DNA of 25,466 nucleotides from JBDKTK01 sp964556675 (GCA_964556675.1 CAZKYN010000011.1:1-25466); one strand, 5' to 3'. Shown: positions 8,293 to 15,917, counted from the first letter of the stretch. A program made the numbers and translations. The notes: generated by a model not told the origin, from the letters alone.

Positions 8293-8740
8293 GGAATGCG
8301 ACCTCGGGCCGTGACGCCCGTTTCCCTATGGTGACACACAGGATATTTTGTCCGTTTTCCCGCCTGTAACTGACATCTAGAGCCAGGGCCCGTACGAGGT
8401 ATATTCCCAATCCGCCGATCGGTCTGTCGTCAATATTCGCCGCAAAGTCGGGTTCCGGCGCTTCGAATCTGAAGGGGATCCCGGAATCTCTGAATTCCAT
8501 CAGCAATGCAGTCCCATCCGGCCCGGCAGCTTCCATCCGGCAGAACATTTCAACGTCTCCCGGTTTTTCTCTATATGCATAGGCGACAATATTGGCAAGG
8601 ACCTCCTCAGCGACGAGGCGGAGTTTGTGGACGTCGGGAGCCGCGAACCCGTGCGAACGGGCGAATTCGATCAGGATTTCGAGGCACTCGTGAATGCAGT
8701 CGCGCCTGGCGGGTCTTTTTATAAGCACTGAATCTGGCAA
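8267..8740 (-). CDS. SpoIIAB/RsbW-like ATP-binding anti-sigma kinase
   Basis: A GHKL-type serine kinase / anti-sigma factor of the HATPase_c_2 family. The N box is KLRLVAEEVLANIVAYAY, the G1 box is FRDSGIPF, and the G2 region is IGGLGIYLVRAL. The C-terminal strand YRRENGQNILCVTI is also typical. The start is ambiguous. I prefer TTG at 8740 (157 aa, with AAAGG eight bases upstream), the normal length for the family. GTG at 8749 and 8728 are possible, and the open frame extends to a GTG at 8896 through a segment without family features. The gene overlaps the phosphatase by 26 bp and is divergent from the STAS gene. In known systems this kinase phosphorylates the STAS protein and binds a sigma factor or output regulator. 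None is encoded here. Confidence 0.88.
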   Translation of the reverse strand: MPDSVLIKRPARRDCIHECLEILIEFARSHGFAAPDVHKLRLVAEEVLANIVAYAYREKPGDVEMFCRMEAAGPDGTALLMEFRDSGIPFRFEAPEPDFAANIDDRPIGGLGIYLVRALALDVSYRRENGQNILCVTIGKRASRPEVAFHENAAGQT

Positions 8741-8900
8741 GTTCCGCACCTTTGAGGGTTTACAAAACGGCAGCCGCTCTGCCGGAATTTTGTAGCATAT
8801 TTTGACACGGAGGTCTGCTTTTTTCCGAAACCCGCGCCGGTATATAAAACCAGAATTTAATGAATTGACACGGACCGGTATTTCACAATATACCACCTGC

Positions 8901-8917
8901 CATGAACGGTTTTCATG
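8901..8917. promoter_or_regulatory. Palindrome upstream of the STAS gene (possible operator)
   Basis: CATGAA-CGGTT-TTCATG is a perfect 6-bp inverted repeat in the divergent spacer between the kinase and STAS genes, 33 bp before the STAS ATG. It is suitable for a dimeric regulator, but the arms are short and could arise by chance. Confidence 0.25.
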
Positions 8918-8949
8918 ATCAGTGATCCCGGCAGCAAAAAGGAGGCGAT

Positions 8950-9327
8950 ATGGAGCTCAAAATCAACATGATCGAGAATACCCCTGGAAATTTTGTTTTC
9001 AAACCGATCGGATCGATTGACAGTGTTACCAGCGAAATGCTGGAACAGAGAGTGAATTACATTCTCAAGGGATCTCCGAAAAGCATCGTATTCGACATGA
9101 AGCAAACCGATTACATGAGCAGCGCCGGGGTGAGGGTCGTTTTCAAGGTCCAGAAGGAAATGAAAGTCAAAGGCGGCCAATTCTATTTGACTAACCTGCA
9201 GCCTCAGATAAAAAAAGTCTTTGAGATTATTAATGCCCTGCCCAGCCTGCAGGTGTTCGAGAGTATAGAGGAACTGGACAAATACCTGGATAGAATGCAG
9301 AAAAAAGAAATGCAGAACCAGGGCTGA
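8950..9327 (+). CDS. STAS-domain anti-sigma factor antagonist
   Basis: A 125-aa SpoIIAA/RsbV-like protein. The segment IVFDMKQTDYMSSAGVRVV (about residues 46-64) is the STAS signature, and Ser57/Ser58 is the phosphorylation site expected from SpoIIAA. The C-terminus EIINALPSLQVFESIEELDKYL also fits. An excellent Shine-Dalgarno (AAAGGAGG at 8938-8945) precedes the ATG by four bases. With the divergent HATPase kinase and the Cache-PP2C phosphatase it completes a partner-switching module: the kinase inactivates it, and the sensor phosphatase restores it so that it can capture the kinase or release the target. Residues 107-125 are a charged tail. The output partner is unknown. Confidence 0.93.
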   Translation: MELKINMIENTPGNFVFKPIGSIDSVTSEMLEQRVNYILKGSPKSIVFDMKQTDYMSSAGVRVVFKVQKEMKVKGGQFYLTNLQPQIKKVFEIINALPSLQVFESIEELDKYLDRMQKKEMQNQG

Positions 9328-9414
9328 TCAAAAACGCCCGTCTGCTAAGTTGCGCTGCGAACTCCGTTGCTTAACGCACGCACCACGAAAAAGATTTTTG
9401 TGCGACTGCCGCCA

Positions 9415-9431
9415 CCGTCCTCTTTTGACGG
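9415..9431. terminator. Weak hairpin between convergent genes
   Basis: CCGTC-loop-GACGG lies between the convergent STAS and activase genes. An A-run/T-run stem around 9386-9400 is nearby. Neither has a classic U-tract after a strong stem, so a bidirectional terminator function is only suggested by position. Confidence 0.25.
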
Positions 9432-9474
9432 GGAAGGCCTTTGGGGAACTCTTTTGCGGGCAGGTCTGTTCAAT

Positions 9475-10242
9475 TTATAAATCCGCGGCCAGCACCGCCG
9501 CTCCGATTGCGCCGTTTTCCTGCGGGTAGGGAGATATCTCCAGGGGACAGCCGGCCTTCGCTTCCAGCGCTTTCACAACACCGGCATTTTTTGCTACTCC
9601 ACCCGTCATGGCGATCGGCCGTGCGACGCCGATGCGGCCGGCCATCGCCCAGACCCGCGATGCTATGGATTCGTGGATCCCGGCGATGATATCCTCGCGC
9701 TTTTCTCCCTTTGAAATGAGTGAGATCACTTCCGACTCGGCGAAGACGGTGCAGAGGCTGCTTATTTTCGAAGGCTTTTGAGATTGAGCAGAGAGGTCGC
9801 CGAAGCGGTCGAGGTCCGCGTCCAGAGCCCTCGCCATTACTTCGAGGAAACGGCCGGTCCCGGCCGCACACTTGTCGTTCATGGCGAAGTTCCTGACCCT
9901 GCCCTCTGCGTCCATCAGGATTGCTTTGCTGTCCTGGCCGCCTATGTCGATGACTGACATGGCGCGAGGGTTGAAGAAACGCGAGCCCGCTGCGTGGCAG
10001 ATGATCTCGGTAAGGCTCTTGTCGGCGAACTTCACACTGTTTCGGCCGTAGCCGGTCGAGACGGTCCGGTCGATGCGGGAGGGTTCCAGGCCGAGATCCT
10101 TGAGCAGCTCTTCCAATATGCTGCGTCCCGCAAGCCCCGAATTATAGCCGGTGAAGCCCACCTTTGTCCCGAGCAGCTTTCGGTCCGCGAGGACGGCTGC
10201 CTTCGTGGTTATGGAACCGATATCGACGCCCGCGGTGATCAT
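9475..10242 (-). CDS. BadF/BcrA/HgdC-type ATP-dependent activase
   Basis: A 255-aa ASKHA-fold ATPase that injects low-potential electrons into 2-hydroxyacyl-CoA dehydratases or benzoyl-CoA-type reductases at the cost of ATP. The phosphate-1 loop is GVDIGSITTKAAV (5-17) and phosphate-2 is VIDIGGQDSKA (97-107). The two cysteines that bridge a [4Fe-4S] cluster across the dimer are Cys125 in NDKCAAGTGRF and Cys164 in SSLCTVFAESE. The adenosine loop is MTGGVAKNAGV. All key residues are intact. It is the last gene of the operon and its ATG overlaps the preceding subunit gene by 4 bp (ATGA). Only one activase is present, which favours a homodimer as in HgdC rather than the BcrA/BcrD pair. The enzyme is oxygen-sensitive by family. 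Confidence 0.95.
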   Translation of the reverse strand: MITAGVDIGSITTKAAVLADRKLLGTKVGFTGYNSGLAGRSILEELLKDLGLEPSRIDRTVSTGYGRNSVKFADKSLTEIICHAAGSRFFNPRAMSVIDIGGQDSKAILMDAEGRVRNFAMNDKCAAGTGRFLEVMARALDADLDRFGDLSAQSQKPSKISSLCTVFAESEVISLISKGEKREDIIAGIHESIASRVWAMAGRIGVARPIAMTGGVAKNAGVVKALEAKAGCPLEISPYPQENGAIGAAVLAADL

Positions 10243-11537
10243 CGTGACTTCCCGGCCTTCACTATTTCCATGAATGCGTCGATGCGGGTGTCTACCTGAC
10301 TTTCCGAAAACATCCTTTCGTCCACCATGTCGGCCTCGATGATCAGAGAGGGGATGCCCCTTTCCTTTTCCACAATCCCGGCAATCTCGTATTGTCCGAA
10401 GGAATAAGGTTTGCAGCTCCGGTTCGAGTGCATGACGATTCCGTCGGCCTGGTATTTATCGACCATACCGATCACCTTGCGGGCCATCTCGTCCACGCCG
10501 ATGTTAAGATAGATTCGGGTGTATGCCTCGGCCATGGATTCCAGGAAATTGGCTTCATCGATGTACTGCATGGCGCCGCACCAGGCTGAAGTGTACGTAT
10601 CGGCGACCAGGCAGGCGTTGTGGGACGCAAATTTGTTGAAGAGCCAGCGCGTGCGGGGCCAGATGGGGATGTTGTCCCAGAGCAGGCGGTATTTCTCGCC
10701 CTGGACAGCGCCGATTCCCCTCTTCACCCTGTCTTCCATTTTCGCCAGGAGCTGTCTGTAATATTCGATTGCCACGCCGGTGCCCCGCAAAGTGACAATC
10801 AGGGCAAGGTGGTAGAACGCGTCGAAGGCGCTCATGGGCGCCGGCCTGCCGGCCGTGGTGTCGAGGACGGCCTGCCACAGCCTTTGTCCCTCAAGTGAGA
10901 GTCTGCCGACCTCGGCGAGCCGCTCATAATCGAACCGCCTTGAGCAGGCCTTTTCGATAAATTCAATATACTCGTCGAGCTGGCGGCGGACATAATCCCT
11001 TGTTTCCGGGGAGAACCCGGTATGGCAGAAGGGCGTGTCAAGTATGAAGAGCGGCACATTGAAATACCGGGCCTGGACCTCGTACCATTTCAGCACCGTG
11101 CCGCAGATATTATTGCAGCACACGAGCATGTCGGGCCTGGGCAATCCTCCGATAGGGCCGCCGTTGACCGTCGCGCAGGCGATATCCGCGCGGGCGTACG
11201 AGCACAGGTCGCTCGAGTAGCCCATAGTTTCGGAAATCTCGCACAGCCCCGTACCCATTTTGGATGCGCCGATCATGGCCCCGTGGTTCTCGGGGTAGAT
11301 TGGAATCACGTCCATGGCAATAAGGGGCTCGACGGGGCCGCCGCTCGTGATCCAGGCAACTTTTCTGCCGCTGATGCGGGCCGACTTGGCCTCAAGATAG
11401 TAGACGGTCATAATGTCTTTCATTTTCTTGCGCTTCTTCAGGGACAGGACGATTTTCTTGAAGTTCGCAAGGCCGTAGGCCAGAGTCTGTTTTCCCAGGC
11501 TGTCGCGCCTGAAATTGCCGTTAATGTTTTTTCTCAT
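10239..11537 (-). CDS. 2-hydroxyacyl-CoA dehydratase / benzoyl-CoA reductase family subunit (HgdB/BcrB-like)
   Basis: A 432-aa subunit of the HgdB/BcrB-C superfamily (PF06050). Conserved features include a Cys-rich central block (Cys99, Cys112, Cys121, and DMLVCCNNICGT with Cys140, Cys141 and Cys145) and HSNRSCKPYSFGQ with Cys375, which I associate with BcrB/BzdO-type subunits. In this superfamily each subunit binds a [4Fe-4S] cluster and one forms the CoA-ester site. The 432-aa length fits the larger Bcr-type subunit. It starts 1 bp after the stop of the second subunit gene and overlaps the activase by 4 bp, so the three are one transcript. Whether the complex dehydrates a 2-hydroxyacyl-CoA or reduces an (aryl-)acyl-CoA cannot be decided from sequence alone. 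Confidence 0.9.
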   Translation of the reverse strand: MRKNINGNFRRDSLGKQTLAYGLANFKKIVLSLKKRKKMKDIMTVYYLEAKSARISGRKVAWITSGGPVEPLIAMDVIPIYPENHGAMIGASKMGTGLCEISETMGYSSDLCSYARADIACATVNGGPIGGLPRPDMLVCCNNICGTVLKWYEVQARYFNVPLFILDTPFCHTGFSPETRDYVRRQLDEYIEFIEKACSRRFDYERLAEVGRLSLEGQRLWQAVLDTTAGRPAPMSAFDAFYHLALIVTLRGTGVAIEYYRQLLAKMEDRVKRGIGAVQGEKYRLLWDNIPIWPRTRWLFNKFASHNACLVADTYTSAWCGAMQYIDEANFLESMAEAYTRIYLNIGVDEMARKVIGMVDKYQADGIVMHSNRSCKPYSFGQYEIAGIVEKERGIPSLIIEADMVDERMFSESQVDTRIDAFMEIVKAGKSR

Positions 11538-11538
11538 A

Positions 11539-12651
11539 TCAAATCATCTCGATGAAGGTCTCCAGCCTTGTCCGCAGGCTTTCGGAGGCAGGCTGGTCAT
11601 CAATATCAATCAGCAGGCCGGGGATGCCGGCCTTGTCGAGCATGTCCTTTATGTAGGGGTAATCGAAAGCGTGCGGGTCGCAGAACTTGAGGAGGAGGAA
11701 TACAACCCCGTCCGCCTGCAGTTCCGCCGCGGTCTCAACGAGCCGCCGTCCCCGTTCGCGGACCCCGAAGTGCTTGGCCGGGCAAATGGACCGCTCCTGC
11801 AGCCTGGCGGCAATTGCCGCTTCCGGGTCCCCTGTTTCACCCGCAATGCTTTCAAAATAGCGGCTCCCGGTGCAGAGGTCATCCCCGACCACCGCGGCCC
11901 CCGCATCTTCTACCATTTTGTAGATGTCCGGTTGGATGCAGACGCCGCCGGTCAGAATCAGGCGCTTGCCTTTGAATCCGTCCGAAGCGGCCGGCTCAAT
12001 CTGCGCGATGAGATCATTGAGCGCGGCGAGGAAATCATTTCTCTCCATGACCATGGCTGATTTGACCACGGCATGTATTTCGGAGCCGCCAAGCGCCAGG
12101 GGCCTTTGCGCGCGAAGTTTATAAATTTTTTTGAGGCACCGCCTTATCTTGTTGAAAAGGACAATAGCCTCCCGGATTTTTTCATCCGCTATTTCCGTCT
12201 TTAGCTTTTCCTGAAGATCACGCCGGAAATTTGCGATGACCCGGGCCATGTACAGGCGCGAGCTTTCCGTGTCGAGCTTGACGGGGAGCACTGTGTCTAT
12301 GTGAAAACAATTCTTTACGTCAAGGCGCCATATGTCTGAAAGGCGCTGGATGGAATCGCATGTGTGGGGGAATACCGCGCCGTCGAGGAAATCAAGCCTG
12401 CCCGCCAGGGCGTTGTCCAGCGCGCCTCTTACGAGAGAGCAGCAATAGCTCTGCAGATGCGCATCGGCCAGCGTGATGGGGCCGGACGCGCCGAAAAGCC
12501 TCAACGGGGAGGCGCCGGCCGCGAAGATGATTTCTTCCGGAATATATGAACACAAGTAACCGACGATTCTCCTGCCGGTGTTTTTCTTCAGCTCCCGCGC
12601 ATATGCAAGAGGGTCTTCGGAGGCGGCGCGGAAAAGGCTCACATCAGGCAT
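11539..12651 (-). CDS. 2-hydroxyacyl-CoA dehydratase / benzoyl-CoA reductase family subunit (BcrC-like)
   Basis: A 370-aa partner subunit of the same superfamily. Signature blocks are GYLCSYIPEEIIFAAGASPL (31-50), a CC pair at Cys70-Cys71, FPHTCDSIQRLSDIW with Cys98, GDDLCTGSRYF, and LKFCDPHAFDYPY with Cys324. These are typical of BcrC/HgdB-like chains, and the length matches the smaller Bcr-type subunit. GGAG lies ten bases before the ATG. It pairs with the downstream 432-aa subunit, and the activase is the electron donor. The acyl-CoA ligase gene lies 58 bp upstream, which suggests that the substrate enters as a free carboxylic acid. No ferredoxin gene is present in the operon. Confidence 0.9.
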   Translation of the reverse strand: MPDVSLFRAASEDPLAYARELKKNTGRRIVGYLCSYIPEEIIFAAGASPLRLFGASGPITLADAHLQSYCCSLVRGALDNALAGRLDFLDGAVFPHTCDSIQRLSDIWRLDVKNCFHIDTVLPVKLDTESSRLYMARVIANFRRDLQEKLKTEIADEKIREAIVLFNKIRRCLKKIYKLRAQRPLALGGSEIHAVVKSAMVMERNDFLAALNDLIAQIEPAASDGFKGKRLILTGGVCIQPDIYKMVEDAGAAVVGDDLCTGSRYFESIAGETGDPEAAIAARLQERSICPAKHFGVRERGRRLVETAAELQADGVVFLLLKFCDPHAFDYPYIKDMLDKAGIPGLLIDIDDQPASESLRTRLETFIEMI

Positions 12652-12672
12652 TTGGTAATCACTCCTTATCTC

Positions 12673-12691
12673 TCCCCTTTAGAAAAGGGGA
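12673..12691. repeat. Short TCCCCTTT/AAAGGGGA inverted repeat
   Basis: An 8-bp perfect inverted repeat with a 3-base loop in the 58-bp spacer between the acyl-CoA ligase and the BcrC-like subunit. A longer relative lies at 21751-21771. It has no U-tract on the minus strand, so it is more like a small intergenic palindrome or processing hairpin than a terminator. Confidence 0.5.
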
Positions 12692-12709
12692 TGATATAAC
12701 TATGCAGTC

Positions 12710-14425
12710 TCATTGTCCCGTATACTTACCCTGTGCCTGGAGCTTTTCGATCTCCTCTTTTTCCAGCGTATTGAAGGCGATCTTTCCCACGAGCGTCTTC
12801 GGGAGTGTTGCACGGAACTCCACCTCCCGCGGGCAGCTCCAGCGGATCAGGTACTCGCGGCAATACGCAATAATCTGCTGTTCAAGCTCGGGGCAGGCCC
12901 GGTCAGGATCCTTCAGCACCACGAATGCCTTGACTCGCTGCACCTGCGATTCGTCCGGCACGCCGATCACGCAAGCCTCGCTGACTTCGGGATGGCGGTA
13001 CAGGACCTCTTCGACCTGGATGGGATAGACGTTCATCCCGGAGGATTTGATCATGCGCTTCTGCCTCAGCTTGAAATAGAAAAAGCCGTCCGCGTCCCGG
13101 ACCGCGATGTCCCCCGTATGAAGCCAGGTCAGGCCGTCGCCGTGCACCTTCAACACCCGGGCGGTTTCCTCCGGCTGGTCCAGGTAGCCCAGCATTACCG
13201 CCGGGCCGTGGATGCAAAGCTCGCCTTCCTCCCCCGGCGGCGCGCTCTCGATCGTATCAGTCCTGACTATTTTGGCAAGCATATCGGGGAAGGGTATGCC
13301 GATGCTGCCCTCGCGGTATTCCGTGGGCGGCATGGCCATGATCGCAGTCACCGCCTCGGTGAGGCCATAGCCTTCCAGCAGTTGAACATTGCCCCCGCAG
13401 TTTTTCACAACCGACTCGAACCTCTCCTTGACGGTTTTCGGCAGGGAGTCCGCGCCTGCAAATGTTGCGCGCAGGCAGCTCAAATCTGCTTTCCTGAATA
13501 CCGGGCTGCGGGAGAGCGAGTCGAAAAGCGTCGGGACCCCGACGACATAGGACGGCCGCTTCGATTTGATGATCCTGGCGACCGTTTCCGGCGTGAATTG
13601 CGGAACGAGAATACTTTTTGCCCCGCCCATGAAACAGGCATTGATGCAGACGCCGAGGCCGAAACCGTGGAAAATGGGGAGGATCGCCAGGATGGCATCC
13701 CCGCTGCCAATGCTGCCCCACTCGGCTACCTGCATCCCCTCGCTGATAAAATTCATATTGGAGAGCATTATGCCTTTTGGCTTGCCGGTCGTCCCTCCGC
13801 TGAACATTATTACGGCAAGGTCGTCCGCCCTCATCTCCGCGCCGGGGGCCTGGGGATTATTGTTCTTCATTAAATCTCCCCACCAGTGCACAATCGGGTC
13901 TGGGGGGACTTTCGGGATTTTGCGGCCTTTGGTCAGGTTGAACCCGATCTTTTTCAGACCGGTGAGATAATCAGGTATCCTGCACAGGACCAGGGTCTCG
14001 AGACCGGCGGATTCCTTTATGTTGCGGAACTTGCCGTAAAAAGCATCCAGGGTGAGCGCAAACCTGCTCCGGGCGGTTTTCAGATAGAACTTGATCTCGC
14101 TTTCCGTCGAAAGCGGGTGGATCATGCTGGAAACGGCCCCCAGCTTGTTGGCGGCATAGAAACAGATGACCCCCTGCGGAGCCGTCGGCATGGCGATGGT
14201 AATGCGGTCGCCTTTTTTCAGGCCCAGGGCGGCGAGCGCGGCAGCACACCTGTCGATATCGGCTGCCAGCTGCCGGTAAGTGGAGGTGTACCCGAAAAAG
14301 TCGTAGGCCGTTGAATCGGGGCAGCGGTCTACGGTCCTCATCAGGGCATTATAAAGGGATATCTTCGGGTAATCTATTGAATGCGGGATAGTTCCGTAAT
14401 ACTTGAGCCAGATCTTCCGGTCCAT
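12710..14425 (-). CDS. AMP-forming acyl-CoA ligase
   Basis: A 571-aa member of the ANL adenylate-forming superfamily. It activates a carboxylic acid with ATP and CoA to an acyl-CoA, AMP and PPi. The P-loop is FSGGTTGKPKGIM (about 208-220), followed by EGYGLTEA, TWLHTGD (about 433-439), KRMIKSSGMNVYP, and the C-terminal catalytic lysine in LPKTLVGKI (Lys548). The ATG at 14425 is preferred because GGGGTGA lies just upstream, it avoids overlap with the small upstream gene, and the protein then begins MDRKIWLKYYG as in long-chain ligases. The frame is open to 14485. It is the first enzyme gene of the operon with the BcrC/BcrB-like subunits and activase, so it probably supplies their CoA-ester substrate. 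Specificity is unknown. Confidence 0.95.
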   Translation of the reverse strand: MDRKIWLKYYGTIPHSIDYPKISLYNALMRTVDRCPDSTAYDFFGYTSTYRQLAADIDRCAAALAALGLKKGDRITIAMPTAPQGVICFYAANKLGAVSSMIHPLSTESEIKFYLKTARSRFALTLDAFYGKFRNIKESAGLETLVLCRIPDYLTGLKKIGFNLTKGRKIPKVPPDPIVHWWGDLMKNNNPQAPGAEMRADDLAVIMFSGGTTGKPKGIMLSNMNFISEGMQVAEWGSIGSGDAILAILPIFHGFGLGVCINACFMGGAKSILVPQFTPETVARIIKSKRPSYVVGVPTLFDSLSRSPVFRKADLSCLRATFAGADSLPKTVKERFESVVKNCGGNVQLLEGYGLTEAVTAIMAMPPTEYREGSIGIPFPDMLAKIVRTDTIESAPPGEEGELCIHGPAVMLGYLDQPEETARVLKVHGDGLTWLHTGDIAVRDADGFFYFKLRQKRMIKSSGMNVYPIQVEEVLYRHPEVSEACVIGVPDESQVQRVKAFVVLKDPDRACPELEQQIIAYCREYLIRWSCPREVEFRATLPKTLVGKIAFNTLEKEEIEKLQAQGKYTGQ

Positions 14426-14441
14426 TTGCGTCACCCCGATT

Positions 14442-14717
14442 CTAATCCTTACCGTCTCTTCCTGGTGAGTTTTCGTCTTGTGCAATGCAGCGGTTCAGGG
14501 TTGTTTCCAGAACGATTATGAAGAAGTCGAAATTATCACGGGATGCCCGGTATTGCCTTTCAGAAACAAGGTCCCTGTTTTCCCGGTAAAACCGGTCAAC
14601 CAGAATCTGAAAGCTGTCGAAAGCCGCCTTCACCTTTTCGGGGTCAGTCCCCACAAGCTGACCCTGAAGGAATAGCGCGCTGTACTTGATGTCCTTGAGA
14701 GAATCTACCCTGTTCAT
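14442..14717 (-). CDS. Small protein of unknown function leading the acyl-CoA ligase operon
   Basis: A 91-aa protein I do not recognise. It begins MNRVDSLKDIKYSALFLQGQ and looks all-helical, with no signal peptide, membrane segment or cysteine cluster (one Cys only). Heptad-like hydrophobic spacing in AAFDSFQILVDRFY and DNFDFFIIVLETTLNRC suggests a small helical bundle. It lies 16 bp upstream of the ligase ATG on the same strand and is probably the first gene of the operon. The Shine-Dalgarno is weak (AGG eight bases upstream). It could be a small regulator or an assembly partner, but nothing in the sequence shows which. Confidence 0.6.
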   Translation of the reverse strand: MNRVDSLKDIKYSALFLQGQLVGTDPEKVKAAFDSFQILVDRFYRENRDLVSERQYRASRDNFDFFIIVLETTLNRCIAQDENSPGRDGKD

Positions 14718-14797
14718 AAGGAGAACCTGAAAATTTTAACCCTTTTAGCAATATTGCCTGGATCGGGCAACGCAAATATTCGGCGGATTGGAATTAA

Positions 14798-14826
14798 TTG
14801 ACTCAACAGCCCGAATGATATAGAAT
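14798..14826 (+). promoter_or_regulatory. Sigma70-type promoter for tatA
   Basis: TTGACT, a 17-bp spacer, then TAGAAT: five of six matches in each box at ideal spacing. Transcription would begin near 14833, giving a leader of about 20 bases that carries the TAAGGAGG at 14838-14845. Confidence 0.7.
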
Positions 14827-14837
14827 TCTCGAATTCT
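14822..14837. promoter_or_regulatory. Palindrome overlapping the -10 box of the tatA promoter
   Basis: AGAATTC-TC-GAATTCT is a perfect 7-bp inverted repeat covering the -10 box and the predicted start site. It is well placed for a repressor operator, or could act as a hairpin directly before the Shine-Dalgarno. No regulator gene is adjacent. Confidence 0.4.
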
Positions 14838-14853
14838 TAAGGAGGTAAATACC

Positions 14854-15033
14854 ATGTTCTCAGGAACGTTTTCCCCCATACATTGGATTGTAGTGCTTGT
14901 TATAGTCCTTATCATCTTCGGGCCCGGCAAGCTCCCCAGTCTCGGAAAATCCCTGGGGGAAGCAATAAAGGGCTTCAAGAAATCCATGAATGAACCGGAT
15001 GAGCAGAAGACCGAAAAGATTGAAAAGAAGTAA
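14854..15033 (+). CDS. tatA: Twin-arginine translocase subunit TatA/E
   Basis: A 59-aa protein easily missed because of its length. It reads MFSGTFSPIHWIVVLVIVLI, then IFGPGKLPSLGKSLGEAIKG, FKKSMNEPDEQKTEKIEKK. This is the TatA/E plan: a short N-terminus, one transmembrane helix (about 10-22), the FGPGKLP hinge, an amphipathic helix with GKSLGEAIKGFKKS, and a charged tail. It forms the pore-associated component that moves folded Tat substrates across the inner membrane. A strong TAAGGAGG lies eight bases before the ATG and a near-consensus promoter lies upstream. No tatB or tatC is adjacent, which is common for orphan tatA genes in deltaproteobacteria. It is divergent from the acyl-CoA ligase operon. 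Confidence 0.95.
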   Translation: MFSGTFSPIHWIVVLVIVLIIFGPGKLPSLGKSLGEAIKGFKKSMNEPDEQKTEKIEKK

Positions 15034-15073
15034 TTCCTTCTGCTGAAGAGTTCCGGAACCGCGATGGCCTTTC

Positions 15074-15763
15074 TTGATTAGCGATAAGCAATCCATATTA
15101 AAACTCGCCATTCTCATCCTTTTCATCTCGATTGGCACCTATATCTTTATCCATTTCGACTTCTACGCTTATTTCATCAATAGAGAAAAGGCTGTAAGCC
15201 TGATAAAATCCTACTCGCCGTTTGACATCATTGTCTTTATCGGGCTCCAGGTGCTGCAAGTGGTCTTCGCCCCTATCCCGGGTGAAGCGACAGGCCTCCT
15301 GGGCGGGTTCATTTACGGTCCCTTGCTGGGCACGTTATATTCAACTCTCGGGCTCACGCTTGGATCCTGGCTGGCCTTTTCCATGGCAAGGGCCTTCGGC
15401 CTGCCCTTCGTCGAGAAGACAATTAACCCGGAACTGGTCAAGAAATATGATTACCTGCTCGAGCATAAGGGGGCGATTATCACTTTCGTCCTTTTTCTTA
15501 TCCCGGGATTCCCGAAGGACGCCTTATGTTACGTGATGGGCTTGAGTCATATGCGGATCGGGATGTTCCTGCTTATCTCCACAGTCGGCAGGCTTTTCGG
15601 TACAGTCATGCTCTCAGTCTGCGGGAGCTTTGCCCGGAACCATGAAAAAACCGCCCTCTTCATAGCCTTCGGGATTACGGCGGTGGTCGCCCTCGCGGCA
15701 TATCTGTACAAGGATAAGTGGATAGCTGCCCTGAAGAAGAGGCATATGGGGAAGCACTCTTGA
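15074..15763 (+). CDS. TVP38/TMEM64 (DedA-like, SNARE-associated) membrane protein
   Basis: A 229-aa polytopic inner-membrane protein. The N-terminal helix is KLAILILFISIGTYIFIHF. The family core follows as VFAPIPGEATGLLGGFIYGP and LLGTLYSTLGLTLGSWLAFS (about 65-104), then FVLFLIPGFPKDALCYVMGL and a GR-F-G motif in STVGRLFGTVM. These are the VTT-domain signatures; relatives are implicated in phospholipid flipping and membrane homeostasis. The start is a TTG at 15074, 40 bp after tatA, because no in-frame ATG lies ahead of the first helix. It may be co-transcribed with tatA. A GTAAAC-loop hairpin at 15770-15785 follows its stop. Confidence 0.9.
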   Translation: MISDKQSILKLAILILFISIGTYIFIHFDFYAYFINREKAVSLIKSYSPFDIIVFIGLQVLQVVFAPIPGEATGLLGGFIYGPLLGTLYSTLGLTLGSWLAFSMARAFGLPFVEKTINPELVKKYDYLLEHKGAIITFVLFLIPGFPKDALCYVMGLSHMRIGMFLLISTVGRLFGTVMLSVCGSFARNHEKTALFIAFGITAVVALAAYLYKDKWIAALKKRHMGKHS

Positions 15764-15769
15764 ATTGAC

Positions 15770-15785
15770 AGGCTGTAAACAGCCT
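15770..15785 (+). terminator. Small hairpin after the TVP38-family gene
   Basis: AGGCTGT-AA-ACAGCCT is a perfect 7-bp inverted repeat starting 6 bp after the stop codon. No U-tract follows, so termination is doubtful. The rest of the 154-bp spacer has a TTGACA at 15854-15859 without a convincing -10 box. Confidence 0.3.
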
Positions 15786-15917
15786 AACCTTGTCCGGATT
15801 CGGCGGCGACGGCGGAACGGCTGTGCTTCGTTCTCCCGCCTCCCATTATTCTTTTGACAAAAATGCCGAAATCTGCAATTCCCTTCCAACTTTATTGAAC
15901 GGAAAGGCTGTACAAGA

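Noticed and set aside
8741..8896. N-terminal extension of the HATPase kinase to GTG at 8896
   Set aside because: It has no ribosome site, and the added residues lack family similarity and exceed the usual length.
12713..13873. 386-aa plus-strand open frame
   Set aside because: It is antisense to the acyl-CoA ligase, which has every ANL motif.
15854..15882. Promoter for the symporter gene from TTGACA at 15854
   Set aside because: No acceptable -10 box lies 16-18 bp downstream.
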